Positions 33,851 to 48,869 of a DNA stretch of 64,000 bases are shown piece after piece. Location of the stretch: assembly GCF_000346465.2 (NCBI RefSeq), contig NC_034014.1, positions 10,928,411-10,992,410 on the forward strand. The letters are read 5' to 3'. This stretch comes from Prunus persica (taxonomy: Eukaryota > Streptophyta > Magnoliopsida > Rosales > Rosaceae). Position 1 is the first letter of the stretch; every line of letters starts with the position of its first letter. The notes under the pieces were generated by a model. It ran no database searches. It had not been told where the DNA came from and saw only the letters and a list, made by a program, of their open reading frames with translations. The position numbers and the translations under genes were made by a program.

Positions 33851-36315
33851 TCAGTTCTTGAGAGGGACAGATTGTTTGCATGTATTTCGGTAGTGGCCCT
33901 TCACACCACACCTTGAGCATTTTTTTTGCCGGGAGTCCTCTCCTTGGAAGGTACTCTTGCATTTGCGACGGACCGGCATACCTTACAAACAGGAGGAAGG
34001 ATTTTGACATTGTTCAAATGTTCGGGAATAACCCATGTGCCTTTAGGTGGTACAAGATAAATAGATTCAGCATATGCAGCTGCCCATGTAGCTCGTGTAT
34101 AATAAGAAGAGGCAAAGGAGTAGGGGTTCAAATTCAAGTGTCAACATACCGCAATAGCATGCTTGCACGAGAGTTGCTCCAAGTCAAACTTCTTGCACGT
34201 ACAACTACGGTTTGCCAAGTGCACCAGACCGTTCAAATCACCATCCAGAACATTATACTCGACATCATTGATTTTGACCACATTCATCCTTGACGCAGCT
34301 TCTAACCTCTTCCTTAACTTCTGTTCACCCAAATCAGGGCACAATGTAGAATGACATTTCATTGCTAAATCTCGACGTTGACTAAATCACGTGAGAAGTA
34401 AATTTGTGATTTCATTGATCAAGTGTAGGACCGGAAGCATCCTTGCAAAACGAAGAACTGAATTAATGGACTCCACAATATTCGTTGTCATCACATTATA
34501 GCGTCGTCCATCACAGTGGGCCCGAGACCACTTCTGAACGCCTGCACGTAGTAGATAAGTTCTCACTCGCTCATTGTTTATCATCGAGAAGTGACGATTG
34601 AACTCCGCTAGACGATAAGACTTCGCTACCCTTACAAAATACCCCAATATCGGATCCCATTGCTTCAAGTGAAATGAGGCTTTCATATTGCCCTTCAAGT
34701 GATAAAAGCAAATACCATGGCTTGCCCCAGGAAAAACTCTACGCAACCCATGTTGTATGCTAACATTGCGATCAGATATGACAACAAGATTCGAGCAATC
34801 ACCAATTGCACAATGTAATTTTCTCAAAAACCACTCCCATGCTGCATCCGTCTCCAAATCTCCAATCCCAAAGGCAACAGGATATATGTTGTGATTTCCG
34901 TCAAATGCTGTCGCAACAAACAAAACACCTTTATACTTGCACTTCAAATGGGTAGCATCAACAGCAATCACGGGCCGCATTGACGACTTAAATCCTCGTA
35001 TGCATGCACCAATTGACATAAAAAAATATAAGAAGTGGTCGGCTGCATCAGTCTGAATGTATGTCAAAGTTCCCGGATTTGTACGCTCTAATTCATAACA
35101 ATAGGAAGGGAGAAGGGAATACGACTCTTCTGCAGACCCTCTCATTGTTTTGAAAGCTAACTCTCGGCTTCTCCAAGCTGTAGAGTAGCTTATGCTGACA
35201 CCAAATTTTTTTTTCACATCTGTCTTTATATCAGCTGCAGTATAAATGCTGCGCGAATCCTGAAATCTCCATTTAACACAGTCAGACACCAATTCGGCCG
35301 TAGCTTGAGGATGGTGACTACTTACAAACCTCAGATCACATTCATGAAGTGGATCGTATTTAACAACCTTAAACTCATGTAATCCAACTTTATATGCCCG
35401 AAGTTTCCAAGGGCAAGGCACCTGCCAACAGCGAACACAAAATCGACGCTTCCCAGATTGGACTGTTCTGAACCGAAAGTGGCCTCTAATTGCTGCTAAA
35501 CTGATGGTTTTTAAAAGGGCAATCTTATTTGGATAAACTCGGCCAACCTTCAAATTTGCTTCCCAATTTATGCACGAAAGGCCTCCACCATAACCAATAT
35601 ATTCCACACTCTCACCATGCTTCGAATCAACCCAAATTGTATGCATTTCACTCGAACTTGATTGCCGGGGAGGTTCAGATTGCGCCTGTCTACACTGCAC
35701 AGTGGAGGGTTCTGCATTGCTGTCCTCAGGAGGATGCACAATTGGTGCAGAGTACGGTTCCTCTTCATTGCTAGGTTGATACAAATCAGCAACTATGTTT
35801 TCACCGCTTTCAAAATGAACTTCTTCAACCCAATCACTCCAATTAAAACCATTCCCACCATTTTCAGGTTCATTGTGCGAAATTACCACATTTCTTCGTT
35901 CCACAACAAAGGTAGCAGGAGCATTGCTACTCTCAACGCTTACAATGCCATTGCACCCTTCAATACCATGACCTTCGATATTTTTCAAGCTTGCTACTAA
36001 AGGGGTTACTTTAGAGGCCATAACATCTGTGTTGTACTTGAGAAAATACTGAACATCATCATTGTCTTCAACCATTATGTGCTTACTGACAGATGCGGAT
36101 ACAGGAACTGAATACTTCAATGTGACACTATATTTCGTGGGCTCTGCATCTATGATCTTATAAATGCGTTCAACAAGTTCGGAAAACGTTACGTTCCGTG
36201 ACACTATTATGCCTTTAGCCTCCCCACCTTCATAACTCTCAATGTTATCCTTCTTAACCCAACTTCCATTGTAGCATACCAAAATTCCAACTGTATCCAT
36301 TTCTGCAAATAACAT
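33851..36315 (-). pseudogene. MULE transposase (MuDR N-domain, DDE core, SWIM zinc finger, CCHC knuckle), inactivated
   Basis: The main reading from ATG 36315 encodes a MuDR-type N-terminal domain (residues 1-110), a DNA-binding domain with conserved Cys (RFCVRCWQVPCPWKLRA) and HxC (DPLHECDLRF) elements, and the MULE transposase core with the acidic residues in AVDATHL and VISDRN and a following YRLAEFNRHF. The protein then continues through a TGA at 34387-34389 into LCPDLGEQKLRKRLEAASRM and the SWIM finger CTCKKFDLEQLSCKHA. After a second TGA at 34141-34143 it continues as YYTRATWAAAYAESIY and ends in a zinc knuckle split by a frameshift near 33895-33899, stopping at 33851. Both TGA codons fall where homologues usually have Arg, consistent with CGA to TGA decay. 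The enzyme is not functional as read. Confidence 0.8.
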
Positions 36316-37131
36316 AAATAATTACTACACCGATTCATAACACTAAAAAATAAAAAATAGATGAATAAAAACATGCACCACAGTCATTCCACTACACATA
36401 TCATCTTCTAAATCCTCAAATCTTCAAACTCAAATTGTAGCTGCTTCAACAAGTAACTTTTATTCCTTTTTGTTTTTTCTCTGATTTTGTACATATATGT
36501 GGGTTCCAAGTTATTAACAAACTAACATACACATACAATGGCAGAAATATGAACCCTCTAACCCTCCAAGGCTTTTGCACAAATGTAAACACCTTCAACA
36601 AAAGGATCAGGTTGTGATAGAAAACGTATAATGTAGTACAAGCTCAATTACCAAATTCGAAACCAAAATACACAAACTATACTTCTTATTACCAAAACAA
36701 ACCCAGAATGCCAATAAATTCCCCACATTAGCATCTAAATTGAGCCTAACACTAGCCGTATTTACAAATTTTTAGGCCAGACAAAGTTAACATATGATTT
36801 TTCAGTGTGCTGTTATTTTCACCATTATCAAACACATTGCACTACATTATACACGCATTCAGTCAATTTTAAACAAAATTCAAGTTCACCAGACAGATCC
36901 CACTGCAGATAATATCACAAACTATGAATTTCAACATATCATAACTCCTTCAAACTGAAAATTTAAGCTTTTATCTCTCTGTGGTGAAAAGGGGCTGAAC
37001 GATTTCATAATACACATACACTACCAAACCAATATCACAACTCACATCCGTTCACAACGACACCGAAAGTCGCCACTTTCCCTTCTCTGTGGACTCGCAG
37101 CAGTCACCTCGATCTGGAGGTCAACAATGGA
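36316..37131. other. MULE right end, upstream of the transposase
   Basis: About 0.8 kb of AT-rich non-coding sequence, presumably promoter and leader of the transposase. It ends ...GTCAACAATGGA where homology to the beta-glucosidase promoter remnant resumes (GACCATAATGAG). I found no inverted repeat of the left MULE end here. Confidence 0.45.
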
Positions 37132-37199
37132 GACCATAATGAGTAGATGTACACATTGACTAGTCAATCATAACATAAATAACACATATCAGCATTGAG

Positions 37200-37395
37200 A
37201 TGTTTTTCTGCTGTTGTTAATCTTGATCAGTATAAGTTTGCTCTGGCTGGGTGGCATGTTGCATGGCCTTTATATAGAGGAAGTACGTGCTGCGCATGAG
37301 AATAGGAAGCAATGACGACATAAATTTCTTTGCAAAACACACGTGCATGCAATTAGAAGGGTGCAAAGGGAAAGTTTCATATTTGAATGAATAGT
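37200..37395 (-). pseudogene. Beta-glucosidase promoter/5'-UTR remnant, inverted (copy 2)
   Basis: Reads on the minus strand as the TTCAAATATGAAACTTTCCC block, CACGTACTTCC, TATA CTATATAAAGG, then a 5'-UTR resembling ATCAAGATTA...CAACA. After this the sequence diverges, with no exon. Same structure as at 6548. Confidence 0.7.
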
Positions 37396-37399
37396 CAAA

Positions 37400-38760
37400 C
37401 ATGGAATAGTAGCCGCTAATTCTGTTCGAGTCTCCTAATTAACCACATGCGTCAAATTTTGAAAAGAATTTGACGGACCATTTGTTTTATTGACACTGTA
37501 GCTTGTTCAAAACGATTTGCCTTCATGTACAGTATTCTATAAAAGGAATGTACAGCTATTACGAGAAGAAAAAGTCTAGCAGAAGAAAACATCCTCAAGA
37601 AATGTATACCATTTTATCCCTGCACTTAATAGAAAAGTTGATAAAATTGACGGTAGACCATTTGTTCTAACGAAACTAAAGTTAAAAGACCACGGAAACC
37701 ATTTTGTAAATTAAGCTACTCAAATGCAAATTGGGTCTAAATTTGAGGACTAATAAAACGATTAACCATTTAATTCTTCCCATAATAAGCTTTCGTTAAA
37801 GGTATTTTTTTTATTGACTCGGCTGTGAATATAATTTATTTCTTGAAACAGAGTGATATTTTGAAGAGCAAAGAAGAACGTGGGGAATTAATGATAATTT
37901 TCATATGCTATTGCTTGGACAAGTCTATGGCTAGCGTAATTGCTAAACTCATCCTCACATATTTCTTGTCAAACTTATGCCTTTACTGTTCCACACAATT
38001 CAAATAGCAACTTTCTTTTCATCCTCTTTCAAAATAACCTCAAAATCGTTTCACATGAGATAAATATGTAGTAATGACTTTTTGTTTAAACTTTTCTTCT
38101 TGTGCATTTTAATGTTATTTTTCTTCCCATCATAAGCTCTTTCGTGGGGTTTTTCTCTGGGAGATTCACTATTATACCAATACAGGAGCCCACATTTTTA
38201 TAAAAAAAAACTCTGTAAAAAATGGACTTTAGAAACACACTCAAAGCTCATTTATAACATATCAAAGAGGTTTTTAACTTCTTGTAAATTACAAAACTGT
38301 TATTGATTTTTTAAAACAAGCCCAAGCTCAAAACCTCATAAACCCAAAACACTGAATAGGACAGCAAAGTAATTTAATAATCAAAATTAAATTCAATAGG
38401 GCCAGCTGCCATTTTTTGAGTTTTTTTTTTTTTTTTGGTTTGTTTATAGAAATTAAATGGTGTAAGTTTATCTATATCATTAGTGCTAAGAATGAGTATA
38501 TGACTTAGTATCTCTTGGTCTTTTTCCTATCGTTTTGACCTTTTAAATGAGATTATTGCTGGGCATGAAGGACAATTTCATGTAATTATTTGGGTACAAA
38601 ATTTGAAAGTTTTGAAAAATTTGATTCTTGACAATGGTCAAACTTTTGAATATATTTTTCTAATCAGATTCATTTATTTATAAATATGCAACTAATTCCT
38701 TATTACGATATATCCTTTTTGTAGGCACAATTACGCGGAAGGAAGTGCCTGAAGCTCAAT
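37400..38760. other. Duplicated beta-glucosidase upstream region without a downstream gene
   Basis: Matches 6740-7547 plus 13422-14095 with the copia element absent; the former plus-strand promoter has been lost at about 38760 and replaced by other sequence. No gene is seen. Confidence 0.55.
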
Positions 38761-38804
38761 TATATCCACTTCAATCCGTCAAATCATCGAAAAGGATAAG
38801 AACA

Positions 38805-38935
38805 TCCCGGTTTATCCAAAAGATAAATATCTTAAAAACATTAGATCATCTAAGTTTATTCAAAAGATAAATATCTTAAAAAGATAATATCGTCCAAGTT
38901 TATCCAAAAGATAAATATATTCTTTTATCCATTTA
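38805..38935. repeat. Short tandem repeat of GTTTATCCAAAAGATAAATA
   Basis: Three imperfect units of about 44 bases, each containing GTTTAT(C/T)CAAAAGATAAATAT. The same array lies at about 52355-52475 and 60230-60350. Confidence 0.7.
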
Positions 38936-39359
38936 AAATACGAGTCTTCTCAATTTGTCATATGCTGGGCATGCATTCAAAGAACAAACAGCCACAAACA
39001 ATCACATACAAAATCAACCCCATATTTTGGTCACCTGGAAACCCACCATTTGGGAAAAACTGAGGGTCATCATCTGACCATGCAATCCATTAAGCAAATA
39101 TGATTTTTAGAAAGAAATCAATCACAAGCTCTAGAAATCCTAGGTCACATGGGATAAGGTTTTGCATAACTATTTGTATGTAGGTGTGCTTGAATCAAGG
39201 GATAAGGTTTTGCATTTCAAGGAAGCCGTATTTACATACAAGTCACATGAAGACCTGAAAACACCTCATTCGGTCGGAAGTGGGCTTTGAGGACTAGTGA
39301 TATAGGATATATCTTTGGATTGTAATGAGTTTCTTTTGGAAATTGTTACATTGATCTTT

Positions 39360-39891
39360 TATTAATGATAATATATATTATTTTTTGCACAACAATTTCT
39401 CATTGGAAATATTTTTTATATTTCTTTTGCAAAATATTTGTATATTCCGACGGCTTTTTACTCATGATAGTCGCTATAAATGTAGTCGGAAAAATATTTT
39501 TTTCGACACACTTCCATGTCGGAACTGCACAATTCCGACAAATTATATTTATCACAAATAGTAATCTAGGGTCGGAAATACTATTTTCGACCAATAGTCA
39601 TTGGTTGAAAATATAGCACATTCGTATTTGCGACCATATTGATGGTTGGAAATGAATTTGTATAGTTGTTTTGAAAATCCATTTCCGACAGAAATATAAG
39701 CAATATCGACGAAACATGGGCGTTGGAAATAAATTATTTCCGATGGACTGGTTGGAAAAAAAGTATTTCCAACGGGCGTTTTTTCCGACGACTATCAATG
39801 GCAAATTGCAGTCGAAAAAGGGTATTTTCGACAGCAGAAGGCCTTTTTCGACCACAAACCACCCTCACTAAAGGCATTCTATTTTGTAGTG
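39360..39891 (-). mobile_element. CACTA family 2 terminal fragment, copy 1
   Basis: On the minus strand the segment begins CACTACAAAATAGAATGCC and continues with many GTCGGAAA / TTTCCGAC words in both orientations, the terminal and subterminal layout of a CACTA element distinct from family 1. It stops abruptly on the left, so only one end remains. It sits in intron 9 of a minus-strand beta-glucosidase pseudogene: the intron sequence up to TTCCATAGA matches the functional genes and then the element begins. Copies occur at about 54670-55204 and 62548-63083. Confidence 0.65.
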
Positions 39892-40760
39892 TCTATGGAA
39901 CTTAAATTTCTTGAATTAAGTTCTCAATTTGTACTCACATGAAAGAAGAACGCCAACATCTGTTTTGTAGATTGCGTATACAGAGTTATTTTGAGGTGAA
40001 TCACTAGCATAGTAACCAGCATAGTAATTTAGTCCAAGAAAGTCAAATAAACCAATTAGCGACCTAGATTGTTCTTTAGTGAATTTTGATAATTTTCTTC
40101 CAACAAGTGATCGCATGCTTTGCGGATAGTCGCCACTGATCAATGGCTCCGCAAACCTTAAAAAACACGAACATTTCAAGCATTAACTTGGTATTATCTG
40201 GTGTATTACTCTCCAATAACTGGTAAATATTAAATTCATAAGTAACTTCTTAATAAACTTACCATCCAAACATGAAATCCAAAGATTGAATCACAGCATT
40301 TTTATTTTGTATTACTTCTGAAAGGGACACGAACCAGTGTGACACCAATGTTAACCCTATAACTCCTCTTTGAGATGCTTGCACAATAATATCAAGTTTA
40401 GGTTATTTAGAGCCACAAAATGGTAAAACACACCCCACCCTATTGTATCTTAATTAGTACTACTTACTCATATAGATATTCATTTTTGTGAAATTTTACA
40501 ACAACTGCATGAACAAGAAGTAGGTGATGTGTCACCAAATATTCTCTGGCCGGCATGTTGCATGGCCTTTATATAGAGGAAGTACGGCTGCGCATGAGAA
40601 TAGTAAGCAATGATGAAATAAATTTCTTTGTAAACCATACGTGCATGCAATTAGAAGGGTACAAAGGGAAAGTTTCATATTTCAATGAATAGTCAAACAT
40701 GGAATAGTAGCTGCTAATTCCTAATTAACCACATGCGTCAAATTTTGAAAAGAATTTGAC
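39892..40760 (-). pseudogene. Truncated beta-glucosidase (GH1) pseudogene
   Basis: On the minus strand, in order: a promoter with TATA CTTTATATAGAGG complement (40550-40760), then a fusion directly into the end of exon 7 ([11 protein letters not shown], about 40480-40550), exon 8 (40378-40263, matching [12 protein letters not shown]...), exon 9 (40156-39939, 218 bp, same length as in the functional genes, NYYAGYYASD), and the start of intron 9, where the CACTA family 2 end has inserted. Everything from the start codon to mid exon 7 has been deleted, including the acid/base TLNEP motif, and exons 10-13 are gone. The exon 8 acceptor has changed from CAG|G to CAAG. The exon 8 donor is GT here, whereas the functional genes have GC. 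Confidence 0.85.
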
Positions 40761-42647
40761 GGACCATTTGTTTTGTTGACATTGTAAACCCAAAATTTTT
40801 GTGCATAATATGTGATTTCTTTTTTGTTTAACGAACTAAATTTTTTAATTTTATTAAGTTTTTTGAATACAAGACGCATGGTCTAAACTACAAAGATTGG
40901 GGGTTTTTCACACACACACACTATTAAGATGTCATGGATTTGAATCTGAAATCACTGATCTGCAAATCAAAATCTTTATTAACCAAGCTAGACCCGTTGG
41001 CTTAATTTTACTTGAATTCTACATCAGAATGCCATCTACAATTGGTTGGGTCTTCAACAATTTAAAGACTTTGTACCCAATTATTATATAATGCTACTTT
41101 TTGTTGATTTATTGTTTCTCTTCCAGCGTAACTGTACCCAAAAGAAGATATATCATACAAGAAATTAGTGACTTATTGGATAAATATTCAAAACGATTGG
41201 CCTTCATGTACATCTATAAAAGGAATGTACAGCTATTACGAGAAGAAAAAGTCTAGCAAAAGAAACATCTTCAAGGAAAGCTTACAAGAAGAAAAATATC
41301 ATTAAAACCAACGGAAAGGAAGGGTAAAGAAAAAGTCATTTCTGCATATTTATCTTTAAGGTAAACAGAAAGACAATTGCTATGAGAATTGGTATGAAGG
41401 ATGAGTTTGACAATAGATATGCTTACTTATTTGGATCGGAGTAAACACGAATGGGAGCAAGCATGTGTCACTCCAAGAATTCCATAATTGGAAGAGTTTA
41501 AGGCATTTTTTTTAATGACTCGGCTGTGAATATAATTTATTTCTTGAAACAGAGTGATATTTTAATGACTCGGCTGTGACAATTGCTAATAATAATTTTC
41601 ATATGCTATTGCTTGGACAAGTCTATGGCTAGCGTAATTGCTAAACTCATCCTCACATATTTCTTGTCAAACTTATGCCTTCACTGTTCCACACAATTCT
41701 CATAGCGACTTTCTTTTCATCCTCTTTCAAAATAACCTCAAGATCGTTTCACATGAGATAAATATGTAATGACTTTTTGTTTATGCGTTTCTTTTTGTGC
41801 ATTTTAATGTTATTTTTCTTCTCATCATAATTAAGCTCCTTCGTGGGTTTTTCTTTGGGAGATTCACTATTATACCAATATAGGGGCCCAAATTTTATAT
41901 AAAAAAAAAACCATATATGAATTGAATTTAGAAACGCACACAAAGCTCATTTACAACATAACACAAAGGCTTTAAACTTCCTGTAAATTACAAAACTGTC
42001 GTGGATTTTTTCAAACAAGCCCATCGATTTTTTTTGGTTTGTTTATAGAAATTAAATGGTGTAAGGTTTATCTATATCATTAGTGCTAAGAATGGATATA
42101 TGACTAAATATCTCTTTTTCTTTTTCCTATCGTTTTGACCTTTTAAATGAGATTATTGCTGGACATGAAGGACAATTTCATGTAATTATTTGGGTACAAA
42201 ATTTGATTCTTCACAATGGTCAAACTTTTGAATATATTTTTCTAACTAGATTCATTTATTTATAAAGATGCTACTAATTCCTTATTACGATATATTCTTT
42301 TTGTAGGTACAATTACGCCGAAGGAAGTGAAAGAATAAATCAACCCAAAGGAAGTGCCTGAAGCCCATTGGTTAATTTGAACAATTGTGTGTCAAATTTG
42401 TTTCCACAGTTTGACCCATTGGTTATAAGAGACTAAATCCGACTTAGCGGCTCTACTCACACATGCGCCATTATACATATTACGTGTTTGAATATAACAG
42501 TTGAGTTTTGGGGGGGAGACAAAAACTCATTCAAATATGGAAGTTTTCATTTCCCTTTGCACCATGACATTCTACGTAGTTGCCCCCTCAAACCCATTCA
42601 ATGCCCATCTGTGTTTTGTTCTCATTTGCAGCACGTACTTCCTCCTC
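40761..42647. other. Head-to-head intergenic region upstream of beta-glucosidase gene 2
   Basis: About 1.9 kb between the dead minus-strand promoter and the live plus-strand promoter. It matches 6736-7547 plus 13417-14383 with interruptions. It contains the copia empty site ...GCCTTCACTGTTCCACAC at about 41677-41694, with a single CACTG. No gene is seen. Confidence 0.6.
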
Positions 42648-42654
42648 TATATAA
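42648..42654 (+). promoter_or_regulatory. TATA box of beta-glucosidase gene 2
   Basis: TATATAA within CCTCTATATAAAGGCC, the same position relative to the ATG as in gene 1. Confidence 0.65.
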
Positions 42655-42727
42655 AGGCCATGAAGCATGCCAGCCAGAGCCAACTTATACTTATCAAGAT
42701 TATTACCAACAAAAAAAACCTCAAGTT

Positions 42728-45581
<2,854 letters not shown>

Positions 45582-46460
45582 AAACTTTAGATCATATTTG
45601 TCATTCATTATTTGTAATTATAATTCAATAATGTGATTTTTATGTATGTACAATAATTCTAGAGATTCCAAATTTATGTACATACAAAATTTGGATTCCA
45701 AATTTGTGTACATACAATAATTTCAATTTTAGTACTTGTATAAGATTACATTTCCATTAAAATTCGTGTAAAATTAAACATTAATTTTTAGTCCTTTGAT
45801 GACTGTCAACATACACATAATTATGAAACTCATTTGTTTGTAGTTCTTTGACTGATTGTTCTTAATTTTCATCTATTTGTTTAAATTCCACTGTACTTTG
45901 ACCATTATACCACAGTGACGAAAAAAATTTGAAATTTAGTGGCCCATTATTTAGAGGCTACAATATGGCTCATTGTTTAGTGGCTACATCAGTTTCAATT
46001 TTTCACCTTAAAGAAAAATTTAAGAGAAATGTCACCTGAATTTTTCAAAATTCATGATTTATCATCTCACCTTAATGTCATCCAATTTTTCATCCATTCT
46101 CAAGGGTATTTTAGTCTTTCCAATATGTAAATCCTCTGTGAAGCTCCTTTTTCGAACAAAATGCACCACCGGTGACTCCAAGCAATCCCCCGCCTACCTT
46201 AAAATCCATTTCCCCCCTTCCCTCTTCAAAGGCCCTTCTTCCATTCCCCCTTTCCTCTTCCCATTCCTCATTCTCTCTCTCTATGATGGAACACCTACCC
46301 TCCACACACAAATTCCCTCAGCCCACCCAAAACAAAGTTGATTTGCTCTCTACAAAAACCAAAGATTGAATAACCTCACAAAATCAAAATAGTTCTAAGT
46401 ATTTATCTCCGAAGTCCATGTAAGCACTCAAAATGAAGCTGAGAGATAGAATATAGAAGT
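45582..46460. other. 3' flank of beta-glucosidase gene 2
   Basis: Duplicate of 17316-18190 with few differences. No gene is seen. Confidence 0.5.
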
Positions 46461-46789
46461 GATCAACCGTAACATCCCATTCCGAAATTTAATTGAATTT
46501 ACAAAATTGTAAAGTGAAAGGACGACTTTAACCTTAGGGTTCCTAGGTAGTTTAGATTTGACTTTTTACTCATGGCTCATGTTGGGAATTTTCTTGGTTC
46601 CTTTACGTAGTGCTCGAGCTCACGAGTTTGTAGGCACGTGGTGGGCCCAAATCGGAGTTGAAATAAAGAAGTTATGGTCTACATAAGTGTAGTGACACAA
46701 CCGTAATTTTAACAAAGTTAAATTATAAAAAGCTGGACGGTTAACAAAGTTAAATTATAAAAAGCTGGACGGACAGCTCGTTCTCTCTC

Positions 46790-46841
<52 letters not shown>

Positions 46842-47770
46842 GTGATGCTGTCACTTTGACTTCCGTTTCTAAAGTGGTTGGTACCAAAAGAATCGTCTCT
46901 TCGTCCTCTACCTAACCCATGTCATTTTCTAGCTCGAAAACCCAAGGATTGAGGGCTGGAATGACGGGAATTAACGGTGGCTTCGAAGCTTTTTCCGGTC
47001 ATCATTTCCATCGATCGAGGTAGAAATCTTCATCTACTCTTTGTGCTCTATCTATTTATATATGTGGTTGGGATCAATTTTGGAGTTTTGAAAATTAATC
47101 AAAACACCCATATTGAGCCGATGGTTTTGGCTGTTTTCACCCATTTTTGACCAAGTTTTGGCCAGAGTCCAAGACCAAAAGTTGCTCCCTTTGTTAGTTT
47201 GAAAGTGTTGGTATAGGTATTGGCCAGTGGTTTGAAGATTTTCCGTCATCGAAAAATCTTAAAAGACATCCACCGTTGCTCGCAACGACTGGCGGCACAT
47301 GGGCCACTATGTGGCGGCCTATTCCGTCTTAAAATGTTTCCCACGTCATTCCGAGTATGACGATCTGATCGGATTTGAATTTAGTTACCGTTTGACTATC
47401 AAACGAATATTGTGCCTATTGTGTGATAGCCGGGTTCGATAGGTTTTGACTGTTAGATTGCTTCCAATTTCAATTATGTTGTTCCCTGTATCTCTAGGAT
47501 TGTGTAGGAACTTATGAGTCAAGAATTGGAGTCCTGGATACTCTAAGTCAATGATTCTAGGTTTAGGAAAACCAATTGTCGTCCGATCATGTGATCGGCT
47601 TAGATCCAACCGGTCGATCGAGACCAACCTTTTCGGACTTGTTTAGTAGATTTTTTGGACCTATAGGAACTTTCGGATCAAAAATAAGAGGTCATGGACC
47701 CTGCAACCCTAATTGACCTAGATGGTGGGCCTTGCTGGCCCGATCGAGACCAGGAAAAATGAAGAACTCG
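46460..47770 (+). repeat. LTR-like sequence, duplicate of 18200-19470
   Basis: Same features as the first copy (AACATCCCATTCCG start, TATA-like AAATTATAAAAAG, CT run at about 46792-46838). Here a 32-bp unit containing the TATA-like element is tandemly duplicated (46709-46740 and 46741-46772). No partner LTR is seen. Confidence 0.35.
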
Positions 47771-48098
47771 CTACACTAAGTTCTTGAAAAGTAAAATTCT
47801 AAGTCTAGGAAAAGAAAAGTGCGAGACGAAAAATAGGTTTGTCTGTCTGATGTTGTGTGTCTTTCCTTTGTTTGGTGAGGTTAATATAGGGCATTCGTCA
47901 TCCCATGGGCTAGCCATTGAATGGCCAAAGGTCAACTCTTTTAAAACTTCTTTCCTTCCTAAATCTGTAGGATTGCATTGATTGAAATATTATGACATGC
48001 TTGATTCTTCCTTACTTTGGAACATTCAGAGTTATTATCAAACTCCTTGATTTCTTTCCTTGTGAGGCCTCCGTCACGTGCACATAATCCTCCGCAAA

Positions 48099-48223
48099 TG
48101 TGATGTTTACTTATGCTACTATTTGTGCCCCGCAAATAGACACTCCTTTACTATATTGGGCGTGGAAAGTGCAATACAAACTCTATTTGCGGGGCACAAA
48201 TAGTAGCGAAAGTAAACATCACA
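48099..48223. repeat. Near-perfect 41-bp inverted repeat (hairpin), copy 2
   Basis: Arms 48099-48139 and 48183-48223 with two mismatches. Compared with copy 1, one arm base has changed so that one mismatch is repaired and another created. Confidence 0.8.
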
Positions 48224-48869
48224 CTTAAAACATCGTTTCTGAAATAGTAATCCCAACAAGACTCGTCCAAAAGTATAGTACTACTAGTGGCAAGGAAAAA
48301 TGGGTCAAGAGATTACAATGGCCAAACCTAATGAGAAAGGAGAAATATATTGAAACAAGAAATCAAACAGAATTTGAAGTTGAACGTTGTGTTTCACAAA
48401 ACTAAAACAAGATTGTAATTTTTTTTTGGTAACATCCATTTTTCCGCACCAATGTACACTACATAGTGTTTTGATACAAAATAGAATAACTATATTAATC
48501 GGGTGATGGCATTTGTTGTTTGGTTTTTTTAAAATTTATTTTTAATAACCAAAATAGTGTTTTGATATAGAGTAAAAAAATGATGATATTATAATTTTTA
48601 AATCTGTTTTGTTTTGTTTTTGTTTTTTTTTTTCTTTTCAGAATCTTTAGATTAGATCTAAGGGTGGTTGACCACAATTTTCTTGAACCATAGGGTCCAG
48701 GAGAACAGGACTCATATTAAACATTATTCCATCAAATAACTTAAAATGTTCATATCTTTCTTAATTACAATTACCTGTATGAGCAAAATAAATATGGAAC
48801 TAACTAGGTTGGATTGGAATCTCACAAGCAAATCCATCATTTGATCCAATCATGTAATTTTTTAAAATT
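48224..48869. other. AT-rich interval between the hairpin and R1 copy 3
   Basis: Up to about 48740 it duplicates 19926-20440; after that it continues with sequence deleted from the other copy. Poly-T at about 48618-48636. No gene is seen. Confidence 0.5.

Larger units (their letters stand above)
21964..37131. mobile_element. Large Mutator-like element carrying ULP1 protease, GRF zinc-finger and two coiled-coil genes
   Basis: About 15.2 kb of sequence interrupts an R1/promoter region that is continuous elsewhere (6350-6550; 57160 plus 58402-58600). Inside are a MULE transposase (minus strand, right side) and a ULP1-like C48 protease gene (plus strand, left side), the combination known from Kaonashi-type MULEs. 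The flanks are not simply rejoined: about 125 bp of target present in copy 1 is missing. No long terminal inverted repeat links the two ends. The element is therefore either of the TIR-less MULE type or truncated at one end. Boundaries are set by where homology to the other copies stops. Confidence 0.7.

Noticed and set aside
39365..39905. ORFs of 60-85 codons on both strands, repeated at 54.7 and 62.6 kb
   Set aside because: They are translations of the CACTA family 2 subterminal repeats and recur only because the element end was duplicated.
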